A stretch of 6,279 nt of DNA, from positions 1 to 6,279 of the forward strand of contig RFLL01000108.1 in assembly GCA_003693905.1 (NCBI GenBank), given 5' to 3'. Origin of the DNA: Alphaproteobacteria bacterium (GTDB lineage Bacteria > Pseudomonadota > Alphaproteobacteria > Kiloniellales > J153). The notes beneath the pieces were generated by a model. That model did not search any database. It was not told the DNA's origin and saw only the letters and a list, made by a program, of their open reading frames with translations. The first letter of the stretch is position 1. Every line of letters starts with the position of its first letter. Both the position numbers and the translations under genes were made by a program. Positions 1-5,038 of the stretch are shown here, one piece after another.

Positions 1-270
1 GACATAGACCATGCGCGCGGATTTCACGCTGACGTCGGCAATCTCGGGGTTGGCGATGAAGACCGACGCGGCCGGTTTCCTCAGGCGGACCAGTCGTCCC
101 TGCTGATTGGGGATGACCAGGGTGCCGGTGCTGTCCATGACTTCACGCGTCGCCTCCGCTGCCGCCGGCTGCGCCTGCGCCCGAACGGATGCCGGGCCCG
201 CCGTCCATATCCCGGAGGCGACGAGCAGAGCGCACGCGATCAACCTGAAACGGGTTCCGGGCATCATCAT
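1..270 (-). CDS. cpaC: CpaC/RcpA-type Tad pilus secretin, N-terminal part (runs off left edge)
   Basis: This open frame gives 90 residues and continues past the window edge, so only the N-terminus of a protein normally several hundred residues long is visible. It begins with a basic stretch and a hydrophobic core (LIACALLVASGIW), then an Ala-rich region with AxA-type signal-peptidase sites near SVRAQA, as expected for an exported outer-membrane protein. After that, phrases such as GTLVIPNQQGRLVRLRKPAA, SVFIANPEIADVSV and MVYV match the pilus-formation N-terminal domain that precedes the secretin domain in CpaC/RcpA. In the Tad system this protein multimerises into the outer-membrane channel for the Flp pilus. 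Three ATG codons occur in a row (270, 267, 264). The first forms an ATGA overlap with the cpaB stop. An AAGAG at 275-271 sits 6 nt before the third, so any of them may be used. Family assignment is from sequence reading and gene order. Confidence 0.88.
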   Translation of the reverse strand, partial: MMMPGTRFRLIACALLVASGIWTAGPASVRAQAQPAAAEATREVMDSTGTLVIPNQQGRLVRLRKPAASVFIANPEIADVSVKSARMVYV

Positions 271-1172
271 CTCTTGGGAAATTTGAGTTCCTTGACTTCA
301 TTGCCGCGCGAAACCTGGACCGTCGTGTGGCGGGCCGCCGAAGGCCGCCACAGCAGACGGCTGACTTCACTGTCCCAAGTATAGGTCTTGCCGCGTTCCG
401 GGTCGGGTTCGGCCAACGGTGCACCGGATTCGACGAGGCGCTCCAGCTCCGCCTCGTCCTTGGCCAGGCTGCGCAGGCTGAGCGAAAGCTTGCCGATTTC
501 GCTGACCACGGCGAGCATTTCCGCCTGTTTCGGGGTCAGTTCCAGGGTGGCGTTCTTGAACAGGCGCGGGCCCCCGTTCTGGTCGTTCGTCGTCTGGTCG
601 ATGGCCAGGACGCGCACGTTGGTGAGGACCGTTTCGCTGGCGCGGCGATTGATTTTGCCGCGCTTGATGGTGTGGGTCAGGATCAGATCGACGCGGTCGC
701 CGGGAAACACCAGTCCCGAAATGCCCGAGGTCGGGTTGACCTGAACCGAGACCGCCCGGTACCCCGGGCGCAGGACGGCGGCCAGAAACCCGCGTTCGCC
801 GGGCTTGATGATGCGCCCTTTGGTCAGCGGCTCCCCGGCCGAGATGCCGCGGCGCACGACGGCCCCGGCCTCGGCGATCTCCTTCAGCGGGTCGGGCTGA
901 TTCGCCGCCTTGGGCTTGACGAAATAGGTTTCCGACAGGGCTTCTTCCGGCCACGCCTGCCAGCGCAGGTCGGTTTCCTTGAGCAGCGTACCACTCGGCA
1001 GGTCGGTAGCGGCGACCAGCACCATGGCCGCCTCGACCTTCGGCGACGGAGCGGCCGGGGCGGCGGCGGTCACGGGTGCGCGCTGAGCGTTGATCCAGGC
1101 GCGGGCCAGAAGACCGGTGGTGCCCATGATGAGCAGGGCCGCCAATATGAGAACAATATTTCGCACTGACAT
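267..1172 (-). CDS. cpaB: CpaB/RcpC Tad pilus assembly protein (SAF domain)
   Basis: The 301-residue product has one N-terminal membrane segment (about residues 5-25, NIVLILAALLIMGTTGLLA). A short Ala/Pro linker follows, then a SAF-type domain starting near residue 50 (MVLVAATDLPSGTLLKETDL). The central RcpC/CpaB signature lies at about residues 135-167 (RPGYRAVSVQVNPTSG, then GLVFPGDRVDLILTH). The helical stretch LTPKQAEMLAVVSEIGKLSLSLR follows at about 212-234. Length and domain order are normal for the family. CpaB is an inner-membrane-anchored periplasmic component thought to stabilise or gate the CpaC secretin. The ATG at 1172 lies 4 nt after the cpaA stop and has an AAGGTAGG stretch just upstream inside the cpaA end, which points to translational coupling. 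At its end it overlaps cpaC. The antisense strand is open for most of the gene, which is a GC-rich coding artefact. Confidence 0.95.
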   Translation of the reverse strand: MSVRNIVLILAALLIMGTTGLLARAWINAQRAPVTAAAPAAPSPKVEAAMVLVAATDLPSGTLLKETDLRWQAWPEEALSETYFVKPKAANQPDPLKEIAEAGAVVRRGISAGEPLTKGRIIKPGERGFLAAVLRPGYRAVSVQVNPTSGISGLVFPGDRVDLILTHTIKRGKINRRASETVLTNVRVLAIDQTTNDQNGGPRLFKNATLELTPKQAEMLAVVSEIGKLSLSLRSLAKDEAELERLVESGAPLAEPDPERGKTYTWDSEVSRLLWRPSAARHTTVQVSRGNEVKELKFPKR

Positions 1173-1176
1173 GGCT

Positions 1177-1698
1177 TTAACCTACCTTGAGCAGTGTAAA
1201 GGCGACGTAAAGGGCGCCCACTGCAATCGCCGCGCCATAGGGAATCTGCGCCTGCATGATGTCGAAGTCGGGGTCGGGATCCGGCGCCAGCGCGAGCATC
1301 AGCCCCGGTGCCCGTGCGAGGCGGTGCTGCAACCAGATGAACAACGCCATCACGCCCCCGGCGAGGCTGGTGATGAGGGCCATTTCCAGAAACAGGGACG
1401 GCCCGGCCCACAATGCGACCGCAGCAAACAGTTTCGCATCGCCGCCACCCCATTTGCCCCAGGCAAAAAGAGCAAAGCCCGCGACCAGAGCCAGGACCGC
1501 GATCAGGACCGCGTCCTGCCACGACACGGGCCGGGTGGCGGACAGGATGTGGACGGGATAAAGCAGACAGACCGCCAGACACAGCCGATTGGGCACGATG
1601 TAGCGCAGGACGTCACTGATCGCGGCGGCAAAGACCAGTCCGGCGAACGCCAGCACGACGATCGTCGAGACCACGGTGGCGGGGTTTAGATTTTCCAT
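1177..1698 (-). CDS. cpaA: CpaA/TadV prepilin peptidase (A24 aspartic protease)
   Basis: The product, 173 residues from the ATG at 1698, is a small polytopic inner-membrane protein that cleaves the leader from Flp pilin and pseudopilins. Both catalytic aspartates of the A24 family can be seen: Asp29 in ISDVLRYIVPNR near the end of the first membrane segment, and Asp87 in WGGGDAKL (family motif GxGDxK). The C-terminal IPYGAAIAVGALY stretch is also typical. The protein lacks the N-terminal methyltransferase domain of PilD, as expected for the short TadV/CpaA type. A longer version from a GTG at 1731 would add 11 residues, but that codon lies in the loop of a terminator hairpin, so the ATG is preferred. 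No clear Shine-Dalgarno precedes the ATG (upstream bases are TGTGCGCGCA). The gene is followed after 4 nt by cpaB. Confidence 0.93.
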   Translation of the reverse strand: MENLNPATVVSTIVVLAFAGLVFAAAISDVLRYIVPNRLCLAVCLLYPVHILSATRPVSWQDAVLIAVLALVAGFALFAWGKWGGGDAKLFAAVALWAGPSLFLEMALITSLAGGVMALFIWLQHRLARAPGLMLALAPDPDPDFDIMQAQIPYGAAIAVGALYVAFTLLKVG

Positions 1699-1706
1699 TG
1701 CGCGCA

Positions 1707-1750
1707 CAAAAGAAAATGAGGCCGGCGGCACGTTGTCGCGCCCCGGCCTC
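1707..1750 (-). terminator. Intrinsic terminator or attenuator between pilA and cpaA
   Basis: Read on the minus strand, GAGGCCGG (1750-1743) pairs perfectly with CCGGCCTC (1725-1718). Inside the 17-nt loop GGC and GCC can pair again with one bulged G. The stem is followed at once by ATTTTCTTTTG (1717-1707), a good U-tract. This is the classical shape of a Rho-independent terminator. It lies about 100 nt after the pilA stop and ends only 8 nt before the preferred cpaA ATG. No room remains for a separate cpaA promoter after it. The probable role is to end most pilA transcripts and let some readthrough into cpaA-cpaB-cpaC. The pairing and U-tract are seen in the sequence; the regulatory role is inferred. 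Confidence 0.72.
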
Positions 1751-1767
1751 GATGCAAAGACGGGTTG

Positions 1768-1809
1768 CGGGGACGGTTTTTCTTATTTCAGGGTCAAGCC
1801 CCGTCCCCG
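1768..1809 (-). other. Long-loop hairpin in the pilA 3' untranslated region
   Basis: On the minus strand CGGGGACGG (1809-1801) is perfectly complementary to CCGTCCCCG (1776-1768), giving a 9-bp GC-rich stem around a 24-nt A-rich loop. No U-tract follows, so it is not itself an intrinsic terminator. It starts about 40 nt after the pilA stop and precedes the terminator hairpin. It could protect the 3' end of an abundant pilin mRNA or slow exonucleases. The function is inferred. Confidence 0.5.
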
Positions 1810-1849
1810 GCTTTTGTTCTTATCGAATACCTGATTGCCGGCCCGCGAC

Positions 1850-2035
1850 CTAGGTCTGGTTGACCGCGCCGGACAGAGCGCTGGACACCTTGGTGAACAT
1901 GGTCTTCAGCGAGCTGCCCATGGCGGTCAGGGCGCCGATGGCCGCAACCGAGACAAGCGCGGCGATCAGGCCGTATTCGATGGCCGTCGCACCCGATTCA
2001 TCGCGGCAGAATGCCTGCAAACGCTTCAACATCAT
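1850..2035 (-). CDS. pilA: Flp/Fap-type major pilin precursor
   Basis: The 61-residue product is the structural subunit of the Tad/Flp (type IVc) pilus. The short leader MMLKRLQAFCRDESG ends in Gly at the prepilin peptidase site. The mature chain then begins ATAIEYGLIAALVSVAAIGA, with the Glu5-Tyr6 pair and hydrophobic assembly helix that define Flp pilins. The C-terminal tail is short and rich in Ser and Thr (SSLKTMFTKVSSALSGAVNQT from about residue 41). Length is normal for the family. The start may be the ATG at 2035 or the next codon at 2032, since AAGGAG at 2046-2041 lies 5 or 8 nt upstream respectively. It precedes its processing enzyme cpaA and the assembly genes, but a terminator separates it from them. 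A separate AT-rich upstream region suggests its own promoter. Confidence 0.96.
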   Translation of the reverse strand: MMLKRLQAFCRDESGATAIEYGLIAALVSVAAIGALTAMGSSLKTMFTKVSSALSGAVNQT

Positions 2036-2040
2036 ATGAT

Positions 2041-2046
2041 CTCCTT
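2041..2046 (-). promoter_or_regulatory. Strong Shine-Dalgarno of pilA
   Basis: AAGGAG on the minus strand is a near-perfect ribosome binding site, 5 nt from the first ATG and 8 nt from the second. It is the strongest such site in the window, in keeping with high pilin synthesis. The 8-nt spacing slightly favours the second ATG. Confidence 0.8.
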
Positions 2047-2111
2047 GTAAAGCGCATCATCCAGCATCAATACTTAGGCGGAATCTGTTAAGAAAGCGTG
2101 AACAAGGAAAA

Positions 2112-2142
2112 GTTATATTTGTAAAATGTGATGCAAATACAA
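2112..2142 (-). promoter_or_regulatory. Candidate pilA promoter in AT-rich spacer
   Basis: Within the AT-rich stretch 2083-2195, the minus strand carries TTGTAT (2142-2137) and TATAAC (2117-2112) with a 19-nt spacer. A register with a 17-nt spacer gives AATATA (2119-2114). The -10-like element matches the sigma-70 consensus at five of six positions, but the spacing or the match is imperfect in each register. Transcription would start near 2105, leaving a leader of about 70 nt before pilA. Gene position makes a promoter here likely; the exact elements are uncertain. Confidence 0.3.
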
Positions 2143-2152
2143 ATAGTTTGCA
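2116..2152. repeat. Two overlapping inverted repeats upstream of pilA
   Basis: TATTTGTA (2116-2123) and TACAAATA (2138-2145) are perfect 8-bp inverted arms with a 14-nt spacer. TGCAAA (2132-2137) and TTTGCA (2147-2152) are perfect 6-bp arms with a 9-nt spacer. The two pairs interleave and cover the candidate pilA promoter, so they could be operator half-sites. The region is AT-rich, which raises the chance of accidental symmetry. Confidence 0.4.
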
Positions 2153-2221
2153 AGTTCAATAAATCTTTCAATTAAAACTCATGTCATTATTGTGACCTTT
2201 CAACCTTGGGCGAAGTGGACA

Positions 2222-3394
2222 TCAAGTCGCGACCGGTGATTGCGACGGCGACCTGCCGCCGGCATCCGGTGCCCGTGCCCCCCTTCGCCGGTGCGTGTCC
2301 AGACACCGGCCGACGCCCCACCACAGCGTCCCGGTCAGGATCAGCGCCACGTAGCCGTCGATCGCGTAGTGCCAGCCAAGATGCACAGCGCCGATCTGAA
2401 GAACGATCAGAAAGCTCAGGGTGGCGACGCGTACCGCCCGGTGCAGATGCCACGTCGACAGGACCAGGAGCAGCCCCATGGCGATATGAAGACTGGGCAT
2501 GGCCGAAATGCCCGATCCCAGGCGCAGGAAATCCTGCTGATAGCTGTTCCACAGATATTCCTGGGCCAGATACGAAGGCAGGACATGGGTCTGCGCAACC
2601 GAGGACAGATATTCCACCAGCGGCGCAAACGGATCCGGGCCGGAAAACAGGCGTCCGTAATAGATCGGGCCGGCGGAGGACAGCGCGGTGGCGATGACAT
2701 TGCCCTGCACCGCCCAGCACAGGACGTAGGTGATCAGAAAGCGCAGACGCCTGCGATCCAGGGTGAAGGTGTGCCAGAACTGCATGAGCAGCACGAGAAC
2801 GAACCACGGCAGGCTGTAAATGATGGATATCGCGACCGTCACGGACGGATAGCCGACGATCGGCTGCAACCATTCCCAGGGCGCGACACCGCCGTGCAGC
2901 CACCGGTCGACTTCGGCCAGGATAGGATCCCACGCAAATGGCTGCACCACCGGAATCATGCGCTTGATTGCGGTCGTCATCGAAATGACGGCGGGTAGCA
3001 GCACGAAGGCCGGCGCCGCATGTACCAGCCGGCGGGGGGACAGGCATCGTTCGATGAGGACCTGCCAGGCGAAACGCAACGGATGGTCGGGGCGTTCTCG
3101 AAGCAGGGCCCGCACCACGACAAAGCCGATCCATGCCAGGGCGAAATTCAGGTAGATGACGGCGTGCGTACCGTTGTAGAGGCCCAGACGCACATTCTGA
3201 TCATAAAGGCGTGTGACGATGTAGCCGGCGATCAGGTAGGCGAGCGCAACAGCAATGAACCCGGCCTGCTGACGCAGAACCCGGAGGCCATGGCGAAGCA
3301 GCCCGGGCGTGTACGGCGCCGCGTCCGAGGGGTCCGGTACCAGCGCGACCTCGAAGGCCGTCGGGATGGATCGTGGGTGGGAAAGCTCGCTCAT
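2222..3394 (-). CDS. PAP2/Aur1-like integral membrane phosphatase or lipid headgroup transferase, copy A
   Basis: The 390-residue product starts at ATG 3394 (MSELSHPRSIP). It is polytopic, with about seven or eight hydrophobic segments, the first near residues 40-65 (FIAVALAYLIAGYIV). The C-terminal half carries the PAP2 superfamily active-site signatures: SGISAMPSLH with His303, and HLGWHYAIDGY with His342 and Asp346 (HxxxD). The Lys/Arg-Pro first motif of classical acid phosphatases is not evident, as in the Aur1 (inositol phosphorylceramide synthase) branch. Such proteins hydrolyse lipid phosphates or move phospho-headgroups between lipids; the substrate here cannot be read from sequence. 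A conserved block IKRMIPVVQPFAWDP is shared with copy B. The tail after about residue 365 is Arg/Ser/Pro-rich and probably cytoplasmic. The gene follows copy B by 16 nt without a clear ribosome site, so coupled translation is likely. A longer start at 3547 would overlap copy B by 137 nt and lacks conservation. Confidence 0.85.
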   Translation of the reverse strand: MSELSHPRSIPTAFEVALVPDPSDAAPYTPGLLRHGLRVLRQQAGFIAVALAYLIAGYIVTRLYDQNVRLGLYNGTHAVIYLNFALAWIGFVVVRALLRERPDHPLRFAWQVLIERCLSPRRLVHAAPAFVLLPAVISMTTAIKRMIPVVQPFAWDPILAEVDRWLHGGVAPWEWLQPIVGYPSVTVAISIIYSLPWFVLVLLMQFWHTFTLDRRRLRFLITYVLCWAVQGNVIATALSSAGPIYYGRLFSGPDPFAPLVEYLSSVAQTHVLPSYLAQEYLWNSYQQDFLRLGSGISAMPSLHIAMGLLLVLSTWHLHRAVRVATLSFLIVLQIGAVHLGWHYAIDGYVALILTGTLWWGVGRCLDTHRRRGARAPDAGGRSPSQSPVAT

Positions 3395-3410
3395 CTGACA
3401 CAGGCACGGG

Positions 3411-4538
3411 TCACGTGAATGCACCCTCCGACGTCCGGGGCACGGCTGCGGTGCCGCCGTGCCGCCGCTCCCGCCAGCGCAGGATGAGCCCCACCAGCCA
3501 CCAGATTGCCCCCGTACCCAGAATCGATACGTAGCCGTCGATCGCATAGTGCCAGGCGAGGTGTACCGATCCGATCAGCATCACGATCAGGAACGCAACG
3601 CTGATCCAGCGCAACAGCCGGTGCCGCCGCCAGCATGCCAGGACGAACAGAAAGGCCATGGAAATGTGCATACTGGGCATGGCGGAAATGCCGCTGCCTT
3701 CATGCAGGTAATCTTCGACGTAGGCATTCCACAGGTATTGCTGGCCGAGCGCGGACGGCAGCCGGTATTCGGCCGCCACCGCGTTCAGATAGTCCATCAG
3801 CGGCGCATAGGGATTGGGGCCGGGATAGATCTGGCCGTAAAAGGCCGGGCCGGTCGAGGAAAAGGCGGTGGCGGCGAGCGTACCGAGCAGAATCCAGCAC
3901 AGCAGATAGGTCAGGAGAAACTGCATCCGGCCGCGCTCAAGCGTAAAAGTGTGCCAGAACTGGGCAAAGATCACCAGCGTGAGCCACGGAATGGCATAGA
4001 CGTATGAGATCGCGACCGTTATCTGCGGGCTTCCGAGAAAGGGTTGCAGCAGCTCCCATGGCTGGTGGCCGCCATGCACGAACCGGTCGATCTGCGCCAG
4101 CACGGGATCCCAGGCGAACGGCTGCACCATGGGGATCATGCGCTTCAGCGATGTCATCATGGCCAGAACCAGCGGCAGCAGAACAAAAGCCGGCGCCGCG
4201 TTGAACAGTCGCTGCGGCGACAGCATGTTGCGGCTGAGGTCGTGCCAGATGAGGGCGAGCGGGCGTTGCGGACGATGCCGGGCCAGCAGCCATACGATGC
4301 GCACGGCCAGAATCGTCGACGCAAACCCGAAATACAGCATCACGTTGATTCTGTTATAGAGCCAGAGGCCGATCTCCTGGTCGTAGATGCGGGCGACGAC
4401 ATAGCCGCTGACCAGATAGATCAGCGCCAAAGCGATAAACCATGCATGGTCGCGCAGAACGTCGTACCCGTTGCGTCCGATCCGGGATGCGTGCGAGACA
4501 CGCATGACTGCAGAGCGACAGCCCCCCGCGGCGCTCAT
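3411..4538 (-). CDS. PAP2/Aur1-like integral membrane phosphatase or lipid headgroup transferase, copy B
   Basis: The 375-residue product from ATG 4538 (MSAAGGCRSAV) is a polytopic inner-membrane protein and a paralogue of the gene downstream. By eye about half of aligned residues are identical, and more across the active-site region. It has the same PAP2 signatures: SGISAMPSMH with His291, and HLAWHYAIDGY with His330 and Asp334. Other shared blocks are APAFVLLP, LKRMIPMVQPFAWDP, FWHTFTLER and QQYLWNAY. The first membrane segment (FIALALIYLVSGYVVARIYD) begins after about 30 soluble residues. The start is chosen because AGGGCGGA lies just upstream of ATG 4538. An ATG at 4505 is an alternative, and a TTG at 4667 would add 43 residues of low-complexity Arg/Ser-rich sequence. 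It is the first gene of a two-gene unit that reads away from the GT-C-like gene. The reaction is likely phosphate-ester hydrolysis or transfer on a membrane lipid; the substrate is unknown. Confidence 0.85.
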   Translation of the reverse strand: MSAAGGCRSAVMRVSHASRIGRNGYDVLRDHAWFIALALIYLVSGYVVARIYDQEIGLWLYNRINVMLYFGFASTILAVRIVWLLARHRPQRPLALIWHDLSRNMLSPQRLFNAAPAFVLLPLVLAMMTSLKRMIPMVQPFAWDPVLAQIDRFVHGGHQPWELLQPFLGSPQITVAISYVYAIPWLTLVIFAQFWHTFTLERGRMQFLLTYLLCWILLGTLAATAFSSTGPAFYGQIYPGPNPYAPLMDYLNAVAAEYRLPSALGQQYLWNAYVEDYLHEGSGISAMPSMHISMAFLFVLACWRRHRLLRWISVAFLIVMLIGSVHLAWHYAIDGYVSILGTGAIWWLVGLILRWRERRHGGTAAVPRTSEGAFT

Positions 4539-4664
4539 GGATCCGCCCTGAACTGCCTCACTCACGCTCGTGTCTCCGGCAATGATGCTGCGAAACGCCC
4601 GGTCCCGGGCAAAATCCCGCCGCGATGACTCTCCGCCGCGGTTCCACCCCCGGGGTCTGGACGG

Positions 4665-4679
4665 CAACGTGCGACGTTG
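4665..4679. repeat. 15-bp inverted repeat upstream of PAP2 pair
   Basis: CAACGT-GCG-ACGTTG is a perfect inverted repeat with 6-bp arms around a 3-nt centre. It lies 126 nt before the copy B start, in the expected regulatory region, and could be a dimeric repressor or activator site. Six-base arms arise by chance often enough in 6 kb that the call is tentative. Confidence 0.35.
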
Positions 4680-4843
4680 ACCTCGCCCGGCTTTGTTCCT
4701 GTCCGTTCAAGTGCTTCTGATCCAGGCGTGCGCCGCATCCGACCTGTATAGGCGGGGCGGGGTTTGCATCTCGTTAAGGGTTGGCCGCGGGGAAGCGGAA
4801 AAAAAGAAGCCTTCTGTCGGTATTCGGGCGCGGCAGTCCAGGG

Positions 4844-4872
4844 TTGCCAAAGATACGGACCGACGTTTATAT
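4844..4872 (+). promoter_or_regulatory. Candidate sigma-70 promoter for the GT-C-like gene
   Basis: TTGCCA (4844-4849) and TTATAT (4867-4872) are separated by exactly 17 nt, with the -10 element at the edge of an AT-rich island. An 18-nt spacer to TATATG is the other register. Transcription would start near 4880, giving a leader of about 160 nt that contains the hairpin at 4951-4978. Spacing and position fit; expression is inferred. Confidence 0.42.
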
Positions 4873-4950
4873 GATATGTGAATATTTCAGATTAACTTAT
4901 TGATATAAAATTATTATTTCTTTCAGGTCGCCCCAACGGTCCATTAACAC

Positions 4951-4978
4951 CGATCCGGCACACTTGCCCTTCGGATCG
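4951..4978 (+). repeat. Hairpin in the presumed leader of the GT-C-like gene
   Basis: CGATCCG (4951-4957) and CGGATCG (4972-4978) are perfect 7-bp inverted arms with a 14-nt loop. No T-run follows directly; the nearest, TTTTTT (5016-5021), is nearly 40 nt away, so this is not a simple terminator. It would fold in the 5' leader about 60 nt before the start codon and might affect translation or be incidental. Confidence 0.35.
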
Positions 4979-5038
4979 AGGACAAGGCCTGCCCGCCACC
5001 CCTTCGGCGCTTTCGTTTTTTGAGGACGGTTGCTGTCC

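Larger units (their letters stand above)
4539..5038. other. Divergent intergenic region between PAP2 pair and GT-C-like gene
   Basis: About 500 nt separate two divergent units. The left part (4539-4840) is GC-rich and contains a 15-bp inverted repeat, but no convincing sigma-70 promoter for the minus-strand PAP2 genes was found. The middle (4860-4925) is an AT-rich island with a candidate plus-strand promoter at its left edge. The right part (4926-5030) is GC-rich again and holds a hairpin. On the minus strand a short open frame (4897 to 5061) crosses it; it is discussed as a possible small gene or remnant but is not called as one. No RNA gene was recognised. Confidence 0.6.

Noticed and set aside
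327..1169. 280-residue plus-strand open frame opposite cpaB
   Set aside because: It mirrors cpaB almost exactly, has low-complexity Gly/Arg/Gln composition and no recognisable family, whereas cpaB is clearly identified.
2156..2175. CtrA-like box (TTAA-N7-TTAA) upstream of pilA on the minus strand
   Set aside because: TTAA followed after seven bases by ATTT matches only one half-site. AT-rich DNA gives such partial matches easily.
2182..2196. Terminator after PAP2 copy A (GTCA-CAATAA-TGAC, minus strand)
   Set aside because: The 4-bp stem is too weak and the following bases are not a clear U-tract. The end of the PAP2 transcript is undetermined.
3395..3547. Upstream extension of PAP2 copy A to a start at 3547
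   Set aside because: It would overlap the end of copy B by 137 nt and add 51 residues of Gly/Arg/Cys-rich sequence. ATG 3394 fits the gene junction better.
4539..4667. TTG start at 4667 for PAP2 copy B
   Set aside because: The rare start has no ribosome site and the added 43 residues look non-coding. ATG 4538 has AGGGCGGA just upstream.
4673..4699. ECF/EcfG-like promoter on the minus strand (GGAAC at 4699-4695, CGTC at 4676-4673)
   Set aside because: The 18-nt spacer and CGTC rather than CGTT depart from the alphaproteobacterial general stress consensus as I know it, so a chance match is likely.
4799..4816. Minus-strand terminator with AGAA-GGC-TTCT and a T7 run
   Set aside because: The stem has only four weak pairs and no gene ends before it on that strand, so a terminator is not supported.
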